The position numbers were made by a program, and so were the translations under genes. Below are positions 23,791 through 32,557 of a stretch of DNA of 64,000 nt, piece by piece; within the stretch, counting starts at the first letter, position 1, and each line of letters begins with the position of its first letter. The notes below the pieces were generated by a model. It was given only the letters and a program-made list of their open reading frames with translations. It searched no databases and was not told the DNA's origin. Source of the stretch: GCA-003244245 sp050699575 (GTDB taxonomy: Bacteria > Actinomycetota > Actinomycetes > Mycobacteriales > Pseudonocardiaceae); contig JBOHFG010000260.1 of NCBI GenBank assembly GCA_050699575.1, positions 1 to 64,000 on the forward strand, written 5' to 3'.

Positions 23791-26153
23791 TCGAGCAGCA
23801 CCAGTTCACCGTCGAGCCATGGGCCGTGCGGGAATCCAGCCTGGATCTGGCGGCAATGGGCCAGACGGAATCGGTCTTCGCGTTGGCGAACGGGCATATC
23901 GGGCTGCGTGGCAACCTCGACGAGGGTGAACCGCACGCACTGCCCGGCAGCTACCTTAACTCCTTCTACGAGTTGCGGCCACTGCCCTACGCCGAAGGTG
24001 GCTACGGCTATCCCGAGTCCGGCCAGACGATCGTCAACGTGACCAACGGCAAACTGATCCGGTTGCTGGTCGACGACGAGCCGTTGGACGTGCGCTACGG
24101 CGAGCTGCGCTCCCACGAACGGGTGCTCGACCTGCGAGCCGGCACGCTCAGCAGACGGATGGAGTGGGTGTCCCCCGCGGGTAAGGCAGTACGGGTGACC
24201 TCGCAACGGCTGGTGTCGCTGGTTCAACGGGCCGTGGTCGCGATCAACTACGACGTTGAGGCGGTCGACCGGCCGGTGCTGCTGGTCCTGCAGTCCGAGC
24301 TGTTCGCCAACGAGCAGCTGCCCGCCACCACCGACGACCCGCGGGTGGCTGCGGTGCTCTCCGAGCCGCTGGTCGCCGAGCAACACCGGTCCAACGACAC
24401 CGGCGCCACGCTGCTGCACAGCACCCGTTATTCCGGGTTGCGGATGGCTGTGGTGATGGACCATGAGGTGACCGGTCCCTCGCGCACGGAGTTCCACTCG
24501 TCAGCGACCGAGCACGTCGGCCGAACGACAGTGATCTGCCGGCTGGAACCTGGTCAGCGGCTGCGGATCGTGAAATATGTGGCCTACGGGTGGTCCTCGC
24601 AGCGGTCGTTCCCAGCGCTCCAGGATCAGGTTCGGGCGGCGTTGGCGGCAGCCCGTTACACCGGCTGGGCCGGGCTGACCACCGAACAACGCAATTACCT
24701 CGACGACTTCTGGGCTTCAGCTGACGTGACCGTCGAGGGCAACTCGCAGCTGCAGCAGGCAGTCCGATTCGGGTTGTTTCACGTGCTGCAGGCCGGGGCG
24801 CGGGCCGAGCGGCGAGGGATCGCAGCCAAGGGCCTGACCGGCCCGGGGTACGACGGCCACACCTTCTGGGACACCGAGACCTTCGTGCTGCCAGTGCTCA
24901 CCCACACGGTGCCGGACGCGGCGGCCGACGTGCTGCGTTGGCGGCAGCAGACCCTGCCGCTGGCCCGTGAGCGAGCTGGGCAGCTCGGCCTGGCTGGCGC
25001 GGCGTTTCCGTGGCGCACCATCCGCGGCCAGGAATGCTCGGGGTATTGGCCGGCGGGTACCGCGGCCTTCCATGTCAATGCCGACATCGCCGACGCCGCG
25101 ATCCGCCATGTGACCGCGACCGGCGACATCGACTTCGAGCGCACCATCGCGCTCGAGCTGCTGGTGCAGACGGCACGGCTATGGCGGTCGCTGGGCCACT
25201 ACGATGTCGCAGGCCACTTCCGGATCGACGGTGTCACCGGGCCGGACGAGTACAGTGCGGTGGCCGACAACAACGTCTACACCAACCTCATGGCGCAGCG
25301 AAACCTGCGCGCCGCCGTGGACGCCGCCGGGCGGCACTTGGAAGAAGCAGCCGCCTTGGGCGTCGACGCCGAGGAGGTCGCATCCTGGCGCAACGCGGCG
25401 GCCGGGATGGTGGTGCCCTACGACGAGAAGCTCGGGGTGCACCCGCAGGCAGAAGGCTTCACCGAGCACGCGGTCTGGGACTTCGCCGGCACGACGCCGG
25501 ACAAGTATCCGCTGTTGCTGCACTTCCCTTACTACGACCTGTACCGCAAACAGGTGGTGAAGCAGGCCGACCTGGTACTGGCCATGCATCTCTGCCCGGA
25601 GGCATTCACCACCGAGCAGAAAGCCCGGAATTTCGCCTACTACGAGCGGATCACCGTCCGCGACTCGTCGCTGTCAGCAGCGACGCAAGCGGTGCTCGCG
25701 GCCGAGACCGGGCACCTCGACCTGGCCTATGACTACCTCTGTGAGACCGCGCTGATAGATCTGGCTGATCTGGCCAACACTGACCAAGGCCTACATATCG
25801 CGGCGCTGGCCGGTGCCTGGTCGGCGCTGGTGGCCGGCTTCGGCGGGCTACGTCACCTCGACGACGGCGGCCTGGCTTTCGCGCCACGGCTGCCGGAGGC
25901 GTTGAGCAGGATCGCCTTCCGGCTGCGCTGGCGTGGGCAGCGGCTACAGGTGGAGATCGTTCGTGGGCAGGCGGAGTATCAGCTGCTGGAGGGTGTCGGG
26001 CTGGAGCTGAGGCACCACGGACAGCCAATTACTCTCACCACGGACTCGCCCGTGGTGGCAGCGATCCCGGCAACCCCGCCGACCGATCACCTGATCCAGC
26101 CGGCCGGACGGGAGCCGCTCGCTCGCCAGCCACGCGGCGACGCACCCGGCTAG
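23787..26153 (+). CDS. Glycoside hydrolase family 65 phosphorylase (maltose/trehalose/kojibiose type)
   Basis: A 788-residue inverting disaccharide phosphorylase. The N-terminal beta domain starts WAVRESSLDL...ESVFALANGHIGLRGN. The catalytic (alpha/alpha)6 barrel contains HTFWDTETFVLPVL and RGQECSGYWPAG, and the general acid Glu488 lies in GVTGPDEYSAVADNNVYTN. The phosphate-binding TVRDSSLSAATQAV follows. The exact sugar specificity cannot be set. A partner HAD mutase seems to have been deleted upstream, and a PfkB-type kinase lies convergently downstream. Confidence 0.92.
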   Translation: MIEQHQFTVEPWAVRESSLDLAAMGQTESVFALANGHIGLRGNLDEGEPHALPGSYLNSFYELRPLPYAEGGYGYPESGQTIVNVTNGKLIRLLVDDEPLDVRYGELRSHERVLDLRAGTLSRRMEWVSPAGKAVRVTSQRLVSLVQRAVVAINYDVEAVDRPVLLVLQSELFANEQLPATTDDPRVAAVLSEPLVAEQHRSNDTGATLLHSTRYSGLRMAVVMDHEVTGPSRTEFHSSATEHVGRTTVICRLEPGQRLRIVKYVAYGWSSQRSFPALQDQVRAALAAARYTGWAGLTTEQRNYLDDFWASADVTVEGNSQLQQAVRFGLFHVLQAGARAERRGIAAKGLTGPGYDGHTFWDTETFVLPVLTHTVPDAAADVLRWRQQTLPLARERAGQLGLAGAAFPWRTIRGQECSGYWPAGTAAFHVNADIADAAIRHVTATGDIDFERTIALELLVQTARLWRSLGHYDVAGHFRIDGVTGPDEYSAVADNNVYTNLMAQRNLRAAVDAAGRHLEEAAALGVDAEEVASWRNAAAGMVVPYDEKLGVHPQAEGFTEHAVWDFAGTTPDKYPLLLHFPYYDLYRKQVVKQADLVLAMHLCPEAFTTEQKARNFAYYERITVRDSSLSAATQAVLAAETGHLDLAYDYLCETALIDLADLANTDQGLHIAALAGAWSALVAGFGGLRHLDDGGLAFAPRLPEALSRIAFRLRWRGQRLQVEIVRGQAEYQLLEGVGLELRHHGQPITLTTDSPVVAAIPATPPTDHLIQPAGREPLARQPRGDAPG

Positions 26154-27079
26154 TCCCCGAACGTCTCTGCTGACACGGCGACCAGCCGTTGATCGTTCAG
26201 CCAGGCGCGCGGGCCGACGTGCTGGACGCGCAGTGCGGCCACCGCGACCCCGAAACTCAGGCTGCGTTCGGGATCGGTCACCCCACGAGCCCGAGCGAAG
26301 GCGACCGCGCCGTGCAGCGCGTCTCCCGCACCCAGGGTGTCGTGGACGATCACCGATGGGATTTCGACGGCACCGGTGGCCTTCCCGGTCTGCCAGCGCA
26401 CCGGCGCGGCGCCGGCGGTCACCGCCACTATGCGTGCACCGCTGGCCAGCAGAGCCGCCGCAATGGGGTAAAAACAATCAGCGTCGAATCCATCGGCATC
26501 ACATCTATCAAGTCGGCCAGGTAGGAAGCTGGCCGAGCACACCACAGCGTCAGCCAGCGGCACCAGCTCGGCGTACACCGGCTTGGGGCTGCCACAGTCC
26601 AGCACCACCGGTACCCCGGCGGCGCGCGCGGCACGCGCAGCGGCCACGGCCACCGGGGGATGATGCCCGTCGATCAGCACGACATCGGCGTCCCGGGTCA
26701 GCGTCGGCAAGTCGGCTGGCACGACGGCGGTCGAGTCTTCAGCGTTGCGGGACACCACCGACCGCTGCCCCGTTCCCTCGAGCACGGTGATCGCCGAGAT
26801 GCTGAGGTCTGCACCGGCTGCCCAGGCGTCCACAACCTGCACGCCGACGCGGTCCAGATCCCCCGCCGCCAGCCGGGCGACCGGACCGGGGCCCAGCGCG
26901 GAGAGCAGCACGCTATGCCCGCCCAGCGCACTGAACGTCACCGCAGCCGCAGCGGCCGGTCCCCCGGCGGCGAGGTCACTGCGCCGCGCGACAACCTTCT
27001 CGTTCACACCGGGCCGCTGCGCCACCCGCTGGACCAGGTCCAGGGTGGTGAGGCCGACGAACAACCCGCGGGGCGGCAT
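26150..27079 (-). CDS. PfkB family carbohydrate kinase
   Basis: A 309-residue sugar kinase. The N-terminal motif LFVGLTTLDLVQRV and SDLAAGGPAAAAAVTFSALG match the substrate end of PfkB proteins. The C-terminal signature VIVHDTLGAGDALHGAVAFA has the catalytic Asp in GAGD. I chose MPPRGLFVG as start. Substrate is unknown (ribokinase, fructokinase or tagatose kinase are possible). It is convergent with the GH65 gene, the stops overlapping by four bases. Confidence 0.88.
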   Translation of the reverse strand: MPPRGLFVGLTTLDLVQRVAQRPGVNEKVVARRSDLAAGGPAAAAAVTFSALGGHSVLLSALGPGPVARLAAGDLDRVGVQVVDAWAAGADLSISAITVLEGTGQRSVVSRNAEDSTAVVPADLPTLTRDADVVLIDGHHPPVAVAAARAARAAGVPVVLDCGSPKPVYAELVPLADAVVCSASFLPGRLDRCDADGFDADCFYPIAAALLASGARIVAVTAGAAPVRWQTGKATGAVEIPSVIVHDTLGAGDALHGAVAFARARGVTDPERSLSFGVAVAALRVQHVGPRAWLNDQRLVAVSAETFGD

Positions 27080-27190
27080 CAGCAGCCCCACGCCCGCACC
27101 ACGAGCACTGTCACGGTGGCCAGTGTGCCCGTGACCCACTACCTTGATCCTGGTCCCGTCGTACTCAAATGTCGTGCTCAAGGGGGCCCC

Positions 27191-28933
27191 ATGACCTACC
27201 GGGTGCCTGTGCGGCCCTTCGTTCGGGCCATCACCACGCTGCTGCTCGTCGCGCTTGCCGCCGGTGGTTGCGAAGCCACCCCGCCGACACCCGGAAGCAC
27301 CACCGGCAGCACCGAATGGACGAAACGCCTGCATCAGTTTGATGAAGGCTACTTCGCGCTGAACCCGACGTTCGCCGTCCAGCAAGGGCGGCACGAATAC
27401 GACGGTCGGTTGCCGGACTGGAGCGCGGCCGGGATCCGTGCCGCGGCGCAATGGCTGCATACCCAGCGTACCCAGGCTGAAACGTTCGACCAGAACGCGC
27501 TAAGCGCTGAGCAGCGCTTCGAGCAGCAATACCTGTTGTCGCGCATCGACACCGAACTGTTCTGGCTCGAAGAGGCAGAACAGCCGTTCACGAACCCAAA
27601 ATTCTATCTCGACAACCTCGATCCGAGCGTGTATCTCACCCGTCCCTACGCCCCCACTGAGACCCGCTTGACGGCCTTTATCGGCTACGCACGTGCCGTG
27701 CCGACGGCCGTTGAACAGATCCGCGCGAACCTGCGCACACCGCTGCCGAAAAGCTTCATCAAATACGGTGTCGACGGCTTCGGCGGCTTTCCAGACTTCT
27801 ACCGCAAGGATGTGCCGAAGATTTTTGCTGAGGTGCGGAACCCGGCACTGCAGGCGGAGCTAGCGAACGCGATCGAGCCGGCCGCGCGGGCGATGCAGGA
27901 CCTCGCGGAGTGGCTCACCAGCGGGCTGGCGCAAGCGACCGAGAACTTCGCGCTCGGTCCGGCGAAGTTCGCTGACATGCTGCGCACGACCGAGCGGGTG
28001 ACCACGCCACTCACCGAACTGGAGAGCGTCGGCCGGGCCGATCTCGCCCGCAACCTCGGCGCGCTCACCCAGGCCTGCGCCGATTACCTACCGGGCGCGA
28101 CCATCGAAGCGTGCATCACTAAAGTAAACGCGGATAAACCGAGCGGCGGCGCCGTGGACGGCGCGCGCGCTCAGCTCGGCACGCTACGCCAATTCATCGT
28201 CGACCATGACCTCGTCAGCATTCCCGGTACGGAACAGGCGTTGGTCGCGGAAGCGCCACCGTATCAACGATCGAACTTCGCATACATTGACATCCCTGGC
28301 CCGTACGACAAGGGCATGCCGTCGGTGTACTACATCGCGCCGCCCGATCCATCGTGGTCTAAGGCCGACCAGGACGCCTACGTGCCGGGCAAGTCCATCC
28401 TGCTGTTCACCTCGGCGCACGAAGTCTGGCCAGGACACTTCGTGCAGTTCTTGCACGCAAATCGGTCACCATTCGAGTTCGGGCAGCTTTTTGTCGGCTA
28501 CGCCTACGCGGAAGGCTGGGCACATTACACCGAGGAGATGATGTGGGAGGCAGGTCTCGGCAACGGCGCGCCAGAGGCGCACATCGGCCAGCTCAGCGAG
28601 GCACTGCTGCGCAATGTGCGCTTCTTGTGCGCGATCGGTATGCACACGCAGGGCATGAGCGTGGCAAACTGTGAGACGATGTTCCGCGAACAGGCTTATC
28701 AAGATCCCGGCAGCGCGCGCCAGCAGGCGGCCCGCGGCACCTACGACCCGGCCTACCTCAATTACACGATGGGTAAGCTGATGATCCGCAAACTGCGCGC
28801 GGACTGGACTGCGACCCATGGCGGGCGCGCCGCGTGGCGCGCATTTCACGACCGCTTCCTGTCCTACGGCGGCCCCCCGATCCCCCTGGTTCGCGAGCAG
28901 ATGCTCAACACGTCAACCGGAAACCTGTTCTAG
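27191..28933 (+). CDS. DUF885 lipoprotein, putative metallopeptidase
   Basis: A 580-residue secreted protein. Signal peptide VRAITTLLLVALAAGGC ends in a lipobox, so it should be a lipoprotein. The DUF885 family motif HEVWPGHFVQFLHANRS (HExxxGH) and EGWAHYTEEMMWEAG carry the probable metal ligands. Compared with neighbours it uses more AAA, GAA and AT-ending codons, and similar proteins are common in Xanthomonas-type proteobacteria, so transfer is plausible. It starts 111 bases from the divergent PfkB kinase and is followed four bases later by a CNNM gene. Confidence 0.85.
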   Translation: MTYRVPVRPFVRAITTLLLVALAAGGCEATPPTPGSTTGSTEWTKRLHQFDEGYFALNPTFAVQQGRHEYDGRLPDWSAAGIRAAAQWLHTQRTQAETFDQNALSAEQRFEQQYLLSRIDTELFWLEEAEQPFTNPKFYLDNLDPSVYLTRPYAPTETRLTAFIGYARAVPTAVEQIRANLRTPLPKSFIKYGVDGFGGFPDFYRKDVPKIFAEVRNPALQAELANAIEPAARAMQDLAEWLTSGLAQATENFALGPAKFADMLRTTERVTTPLTELESVGRADLARNLGALTQACADYLPGATIEACITKVNADKPSGGAVDGARAQLGTLRQFIVDHDLVSIPGTEQALVAEAPPYQRSNFAYIDIPGPYDKGMPSVYYIAPPDPSWSKADQDAYVPGKSILLFTSAHEVWPGHFVQFLHANRSPFEFGQLFVGYAYAEGWAHYTEEMMWEAGLGNGAPEAHIGQLSEALLRNVRFLCAIGMHTQGMSVANCETMFREQAYQDPGSARQQAARGTYDPAYLNYTMGKLMIRKLRADWTATHGGRAAWRAFHDRFLSYGGPPIPLVREQMLNTSTGNLF

Positions 28934-28937
28934 CGCG

Positions 28938-30278
28938 ATGGACGTCCTGCGCAGCATCTGGGAGCTAATAGATGGCCTTGTCGGCCTGGCTGCGCTCACT
29001 GCAGGCACCTTCGTCTTCGTCGCGGGCGAGTTCGCCCTTACCACCCTGGAACGCAGCACCGTCGACGCGCACGTCCAGCAGGTTGGCGACCGTCGCGCCC
29101 GGCAGGTCCAGCAGGCCCGTAGCACACTGTCCTTCCAGCTCTCCGGCGCTCAGGTCGGCATCACCATCACCACGTTGCTCACCGGTTACATTGCCCAGCC
29201 GGCCATCGCCGAGCTGATCCAGCCCGGCCTGCACGTCGTCGGGCTGCCGGTGAACACCGTGAGTGGGGTGTCTTTGGGGATCGGGTTAGCGCTGGCGACC
29301 GCGTTGTCGATGGTGTTCGGTGAGCTCATCCCGCAGAATCTGGCCATCTCCCGGCCACTGCAGACAGCCCGGCAGGTCGCCGGGGTACTCAACGCGTTCT
29401 CCCTCGCCTTCCGCTGGCTGATCTCCGCGCTGAACGGCACGGCGAACTGGATCGTCCGCTGGCTCGGCGTCGAACCAGCCGAGGATCTGCGCTCCGCACG
29501 CTCACCGCAGGAGCTTGGTTCCCTGGTTCGCAGCAGCGCCCAACACGGCACCCTTGACGCGGGAACCGCGACCCTGCTGGATCGTTCGCTGCGCTTCGGC
29601 GAGCGCACCGCGGACGAGCTGATGACCCCACGGGTACGGGTGGAGGCGCTACGCGCGGACGAGCCGGTGCTGGCCCTAGTGAGCGCCGCGCAACGGACTG
29701 GATTCTCTCGCTTCCCGGTCTACGGCAGCGACCTTGATGATGTCCGTGGCGTGGTGCACGTCAAGCAGGCCTTCGCGGTGCCAGCCGACCAGCGCGGGGT
29801 GTCCCAGGTCGGTGCGCTGGCCAGCCCAGTCCCCACCGTGCCGAGCTCGCTGGATGGCGATGCGCTGCTCGACCGGCTGCGCGGACAGGGCCTGCAAGTC
29901 GCGATCGTGGTCGATGAGTACGGCGGTACCGCGGGTATCGTGACCCTCGAAGACTTGGTGGAGGAGATCGTCGGTGACGTCCGCGACGAGCACGATCCCC
30001 AGGAGGTCTCCCAGGTCCAACCGCTGGGAGAACAGAGCTGGATCATCTCCGGTCTGCTGCGAGCGGACGAGGTAGCCGATGCGGTCGGGTTCATGATGCC
30101 CCAGGGATACTACGAGACCGTCGCTGGGCTGGTGCTGGAACGACTGGGCCGCATCCCCGACGTCGGTGACGAGGTCGAGCTGGACGGGTGGCGGCTGACC
30201 GTGACGCGGATGGACCGCCGCCGCATCGCGGATCTGCGGCTCACCCGGACCGCGCTCGCTGAGCAGGTGACTCCGTGA
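28938..30278 (+). CDS. CNNM/CBS domain membrane protein (hemolysin-like, CorC family)
   Basis: 446 residues: a CNNM (DUF21) membrane domain with GEFALTTLERSTVD and LSGAQVGITITTLLTG, GELIPQNLAISRPL, two CBS domains (ELMTPRVRVEALRADEP and VAIVVDEYGGTAGIVTLEDL), and a C-terminal CorC-HlyC domain (ISGLLRADEV...GYYETVAGL). Family members control magnesium efflux. It overlaps the next CNNM gene by four bases. The pair corresponds to Rv1842c-Rv1841c, also near gcvB in M. tuberculosis. Confidence 0.92.
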   Translation: MDVLRSIWELIDGLVGLAALTAGTFVFVAGEFALTTLERSTVDAHVQQVGDRRARQVQQARSTLSFQLSGAQVGITITTLLTGYIAQPAIAELIQPGLHVVGLPVNTVSGVSLGIGLALATALSMVFGELIPQNLAISRPLQTARQVAGVLNAFSLAFRWLISALNGTANWIVRWLGVEPAEDLRSARSPQELGSLVRSSAQHGTLDAGTATLLDRSLRFGERTADELMTPRVRVEALRADEPVLALVSAAQRTGFSRFPVYGSDLDDVRGVVHVKQAFAVPADQRGVSQVGALASPVPTVPSSLDGDALLDRLRGQGLQVAIVVDEYGGTAGIVTLEDLVEEIVGDVRDEHDPQEVSQVQPLGEQSWIISGLLRADEVADAVGFMMPQGYYETVAGLVLERLGRIPDVGDEVELDGWRLTVTRMDRRRIADLRLTRTALAEQVTP

Positions 30279-31342
30279 ATGCTGCTTGGCTGCTCGTCAC
30301 GCTGTTGCTACTGACCGGGAACGCTTTCTTCGTCGGTGCCGAGTTCGCCCTGATCAGCGCTCGCCGAGACCGGTTGGAAGCCATGGCCAAGCGCGGGGTG
30401 CAGCGGGCTGACACAGTGATCCGGGCCGGGGAAAAACTACCGCTGATGCTGGCTGCGGCACAGCTGGGGATCACCATCTGCTCACTGGGGCTGGGTTCGC
30501 TTGGTGAGCCCACCATCGCCCACCAGCTGGAGTCGCTGACCGATTCGCTCGGAGTGCCCGACACGGTGCTGCACACCGTCGCCTTCATCATCGCGCTGGG
30601 CATCGTCACGGTGGCGCACATCCTGCTCGGCGAGATGGTGCCCAAGAACATCGCCATCGCGGGTCCGGAGCGCACCGCGCTGTGGATGGTGCCACCGCTG
30701 GTCGCCTTCATGAGGATGACCCGACCCGTCATCGCACTGTTCAGCCAGGCCGCCCGGCTGATTCTGCACCTTTTCGATGTCCAGCTCCGCGACGAGCTGG
30801 ACAGTGCTTACAGTACCGACGAGCTAGCCAACCTGATCGCCGACTCCAGCCGTGAGGGACTGCTGGACAGCCAGGAGCACCGCAGGCTGACTCAGACCTT
30901 ATCCACCAGGGAGCGGACCGTCGCCGATGTACTGGTCCCGATCTCCCGGCTGACCACGGTTCCCGCCAAACCCACCCTGGGTGACATCGAGCGCGCCGTG
31001 GCCCAAACCGGTTTTTCCCGTTTCCCGCTGTGTCGTAGTGAACCGGGTCGTAGTGAACCGGGAGCCGACCGGCAGCTCGTGGGCTACCTGCACGTCAAGG
31101 ACGTGCTGGAGCTGCTCGGCCGATCGCCGGACACCCCGGTACCGCCGGGCAGCACCCGCCCACTACCCGAGGTGCAGTCCACGACCAAACTCGACGAGGC
31201 GCTCACTCTCCTACGCCGCTCCCGCAGCCACCTCGCCCGGGTCGTGGGTCCCGACGGCAGCACCGAGGGGGTCGTCGCGCTGGAGGACCTGGTCGAGGAG
31301 TACGTCGGCACAGTCCGCGACGCCACCCACGTCCCACGCTGA
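30275..31342 (+). CDS. CNNM/CBS domain membrane protein, second copy
   Basis: 355 residues, GTG start in an ATGA-type overlap with its paralogue. The CNNM domain has GAEFALISARRDRLEAMA, LGITICSLGLGSLGEPTI and GEMVPKNIAIAGPERTAL; CBS domains contain VLVPISRLTTVPAKPT and GVVALEDLVEEYVGTV. Unlike the upstream copy it lacks the C-terminal CorC-HlyC domain. A perfect 15-base tandem duplication (31033-31062) duplicates RSEPG in a surface loop of the first CBS region. Probably forms a heteromer with its neighbour. Confidence 0.92.
   Translation: MNAAWLLVTLLLLTGNAFFVGAEFALISARRDRLEAMAKRGVQRADTVIRAGEKLPLMLAAAQLGITICSLGLGSLGEPTIAHQLESLTDSLGVPDTVLHTVAFIIALGIVTVAHILLGEMVPKNIAIAGPERTALWMVPPLVAFMRMTRPVIALFSQAARLILHLFDVQLRDELDSAYSTDELANLIADSSREGLLDSQEHRRLTQTLSTRERTVADVLVPISRLTTVPAKPTLGDIERAVAQTGFSRFPLCRSEPGRSEPGADRQLVGYLHVKDVLELLGRSPDTPVPPGSTRPLPEVQSTTKLDEALTLLRRSRSHLARVVGPDGSTEGVVALEDLVEEYVGTVRDATHVPR
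31033..31062 (+). repeat. 15-bp perfect tandem duplication in coding sequence
   Basis: TCGTAGTGAACCGGG occurs twice in a row, adding five residues (RSEPG) in frame in the CBS domain of the CNNM protein. Confidence 0.85.
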
Positions 31343-31352
31343 CCCAGACCTG

Positions 31353-31376
31353 AAGTAGGTCATGAACGTCGATCGA
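31353..31376 (-). repeat. 24-nt element, inverted copy of 756-779
   Basis: Reverse complement is identical to 756-779. Here it lies 11 bases after the second CNNM stop, within GACCTGAAGTAGGTC, a small inverted repeat. The rest of 31377-31747 contains one more hairpin (31541-31607) and no gene that I can support. Confidence 0.7.
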
Positions 31377-31540
31377 TACGGCGTTGGCTGGCGGTGAGCC
31401 ACCCTCTGCCCGTCGCACCACCAGCGCATGTGGTACGCACACCAACCGGGCGCTGCCTCAGTGGGCGATGAGGTAGGCACGGCCGAACACCGTCCCGCCC
31501 GCAGACGGTAGTGGCCCACCTCAAGACGGCACTACGGCCA

Positions 31541-31607
31541 AGATCACAGTTTCGGGTGCCAAAAAAACGACACAACATGTCACTTTTGGCACCCGAAACA
31601 GTGATCT
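31541..31607. repeat. Long inverted repeat with 24-bp arms
   Basis: Left arm 31541-31564 and right arm 31584-31607 pair over 24 bases with one mismatch; the arm contains GTTTCGGGTGCCAAAA, and the spacer has a run of A. It could be a terminator for the CNNM operon or a dispersed intergenic repeat. Confidence 0.6.
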
Positions 31608-31747
31608 TGAGTCCCCGGCCTCCCCCGGCCAGCATCTACTGCAACACGCGCCTCACGAGCACCACCCGGTCCTTCACAGGCCTATGACGTCCATCAAATT
31701 GTCATGCCAACGCCTCACGGATACCCAAGTCAGAGCTTGATCAAAAA

Positions 31748-32403
31748 ATCTATTTCGGGGCACTGGACAACGCCCCGCACGACGTCGTGCTCGATCCCGA
31801 GACCCACCACGCCTATCAGCAGACCTACTTCCACGCCCTGGGCAAGGACCGGGTCGCCGAGCTGTCGACAACTACTACATCGCGTTGTTCGACTCGCTCT
31901 CCGAGACCACCGACACCACCGACGAGGTCGAAACCTACACCGACCAGCAGGCCACACCTGGGTTCCGCGCGGAGTTCCTGCGCACCCTGGTGGCCTGGAA
32001 GACATCCGCTGGTGGATGGCCCCATCGCACGGCACCGTCCACATCCGCATCCCCTGCCCCGACTGCGGCTGGGCAGAGAAACGCGCCGACCGCACCAAAC
32101 TGGTCCGTCTCGACGAGGACGGCGCCACCTTCACCGCGGTCTGCTTCGACCACGGCACCTACGACACCCACATCGACCCCGAAAACGACCAGCCCTACCT
32201 CGACCTGGCCACCCTCTATCGAAACCTGGTCAAGGAACGGGCATTCGGGCAGGACACCGGCACGCTGCACGTGATGATGAAGGGCGGGGACTGGGCCTTC
32301 GGCTGCCAGCTCGTCGACGGCGCACTCGGGGCGCTGGCCACCCCGGCCGCGCAGATGCCAATGCGGATCTTCACGCCCCAGGTGCTTGCCCCGACTGGGG
32401 CGA
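31748..32403 (+). pseudogene. Class I aminoacyl-tRNA synthetase-like protein, frameshifted and truncated
   Basis: Three frames must be joined. YFGALDNAPHDVVLDPETHH (about 31755-31862), then after a one-base loss VDNYYIALFDSLSETTD up to about 32002, then DIRWWMAPSHGTVHIRIPCP with DCGWAEKR, LATLYRNLVKERAF and RIFTPQVLAPTGAK. The CxxC pair and the TGAK near the expected KMSKS loop resemble LysRS-I-like proteins known in actinomycetes. The N-terminus and everything after TGAK are missing. Bases 32404-32557 hold an unrelated short frame. Confidence 0.6.
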
Positions 32404-32557
32404 AGTCAACCCCCTCGCGACCCGCGACGAGCAACTCGCCAACATCCGCCAGATCTACCCGCCCGAACGCGAAGCCCTCGGCGTCGTGGCCATCGGCATT
32501 GAGCTGGTCGCCCCACCCCGACCCACCTGACCCACGCAGCAACACGTCGATCCGCGG

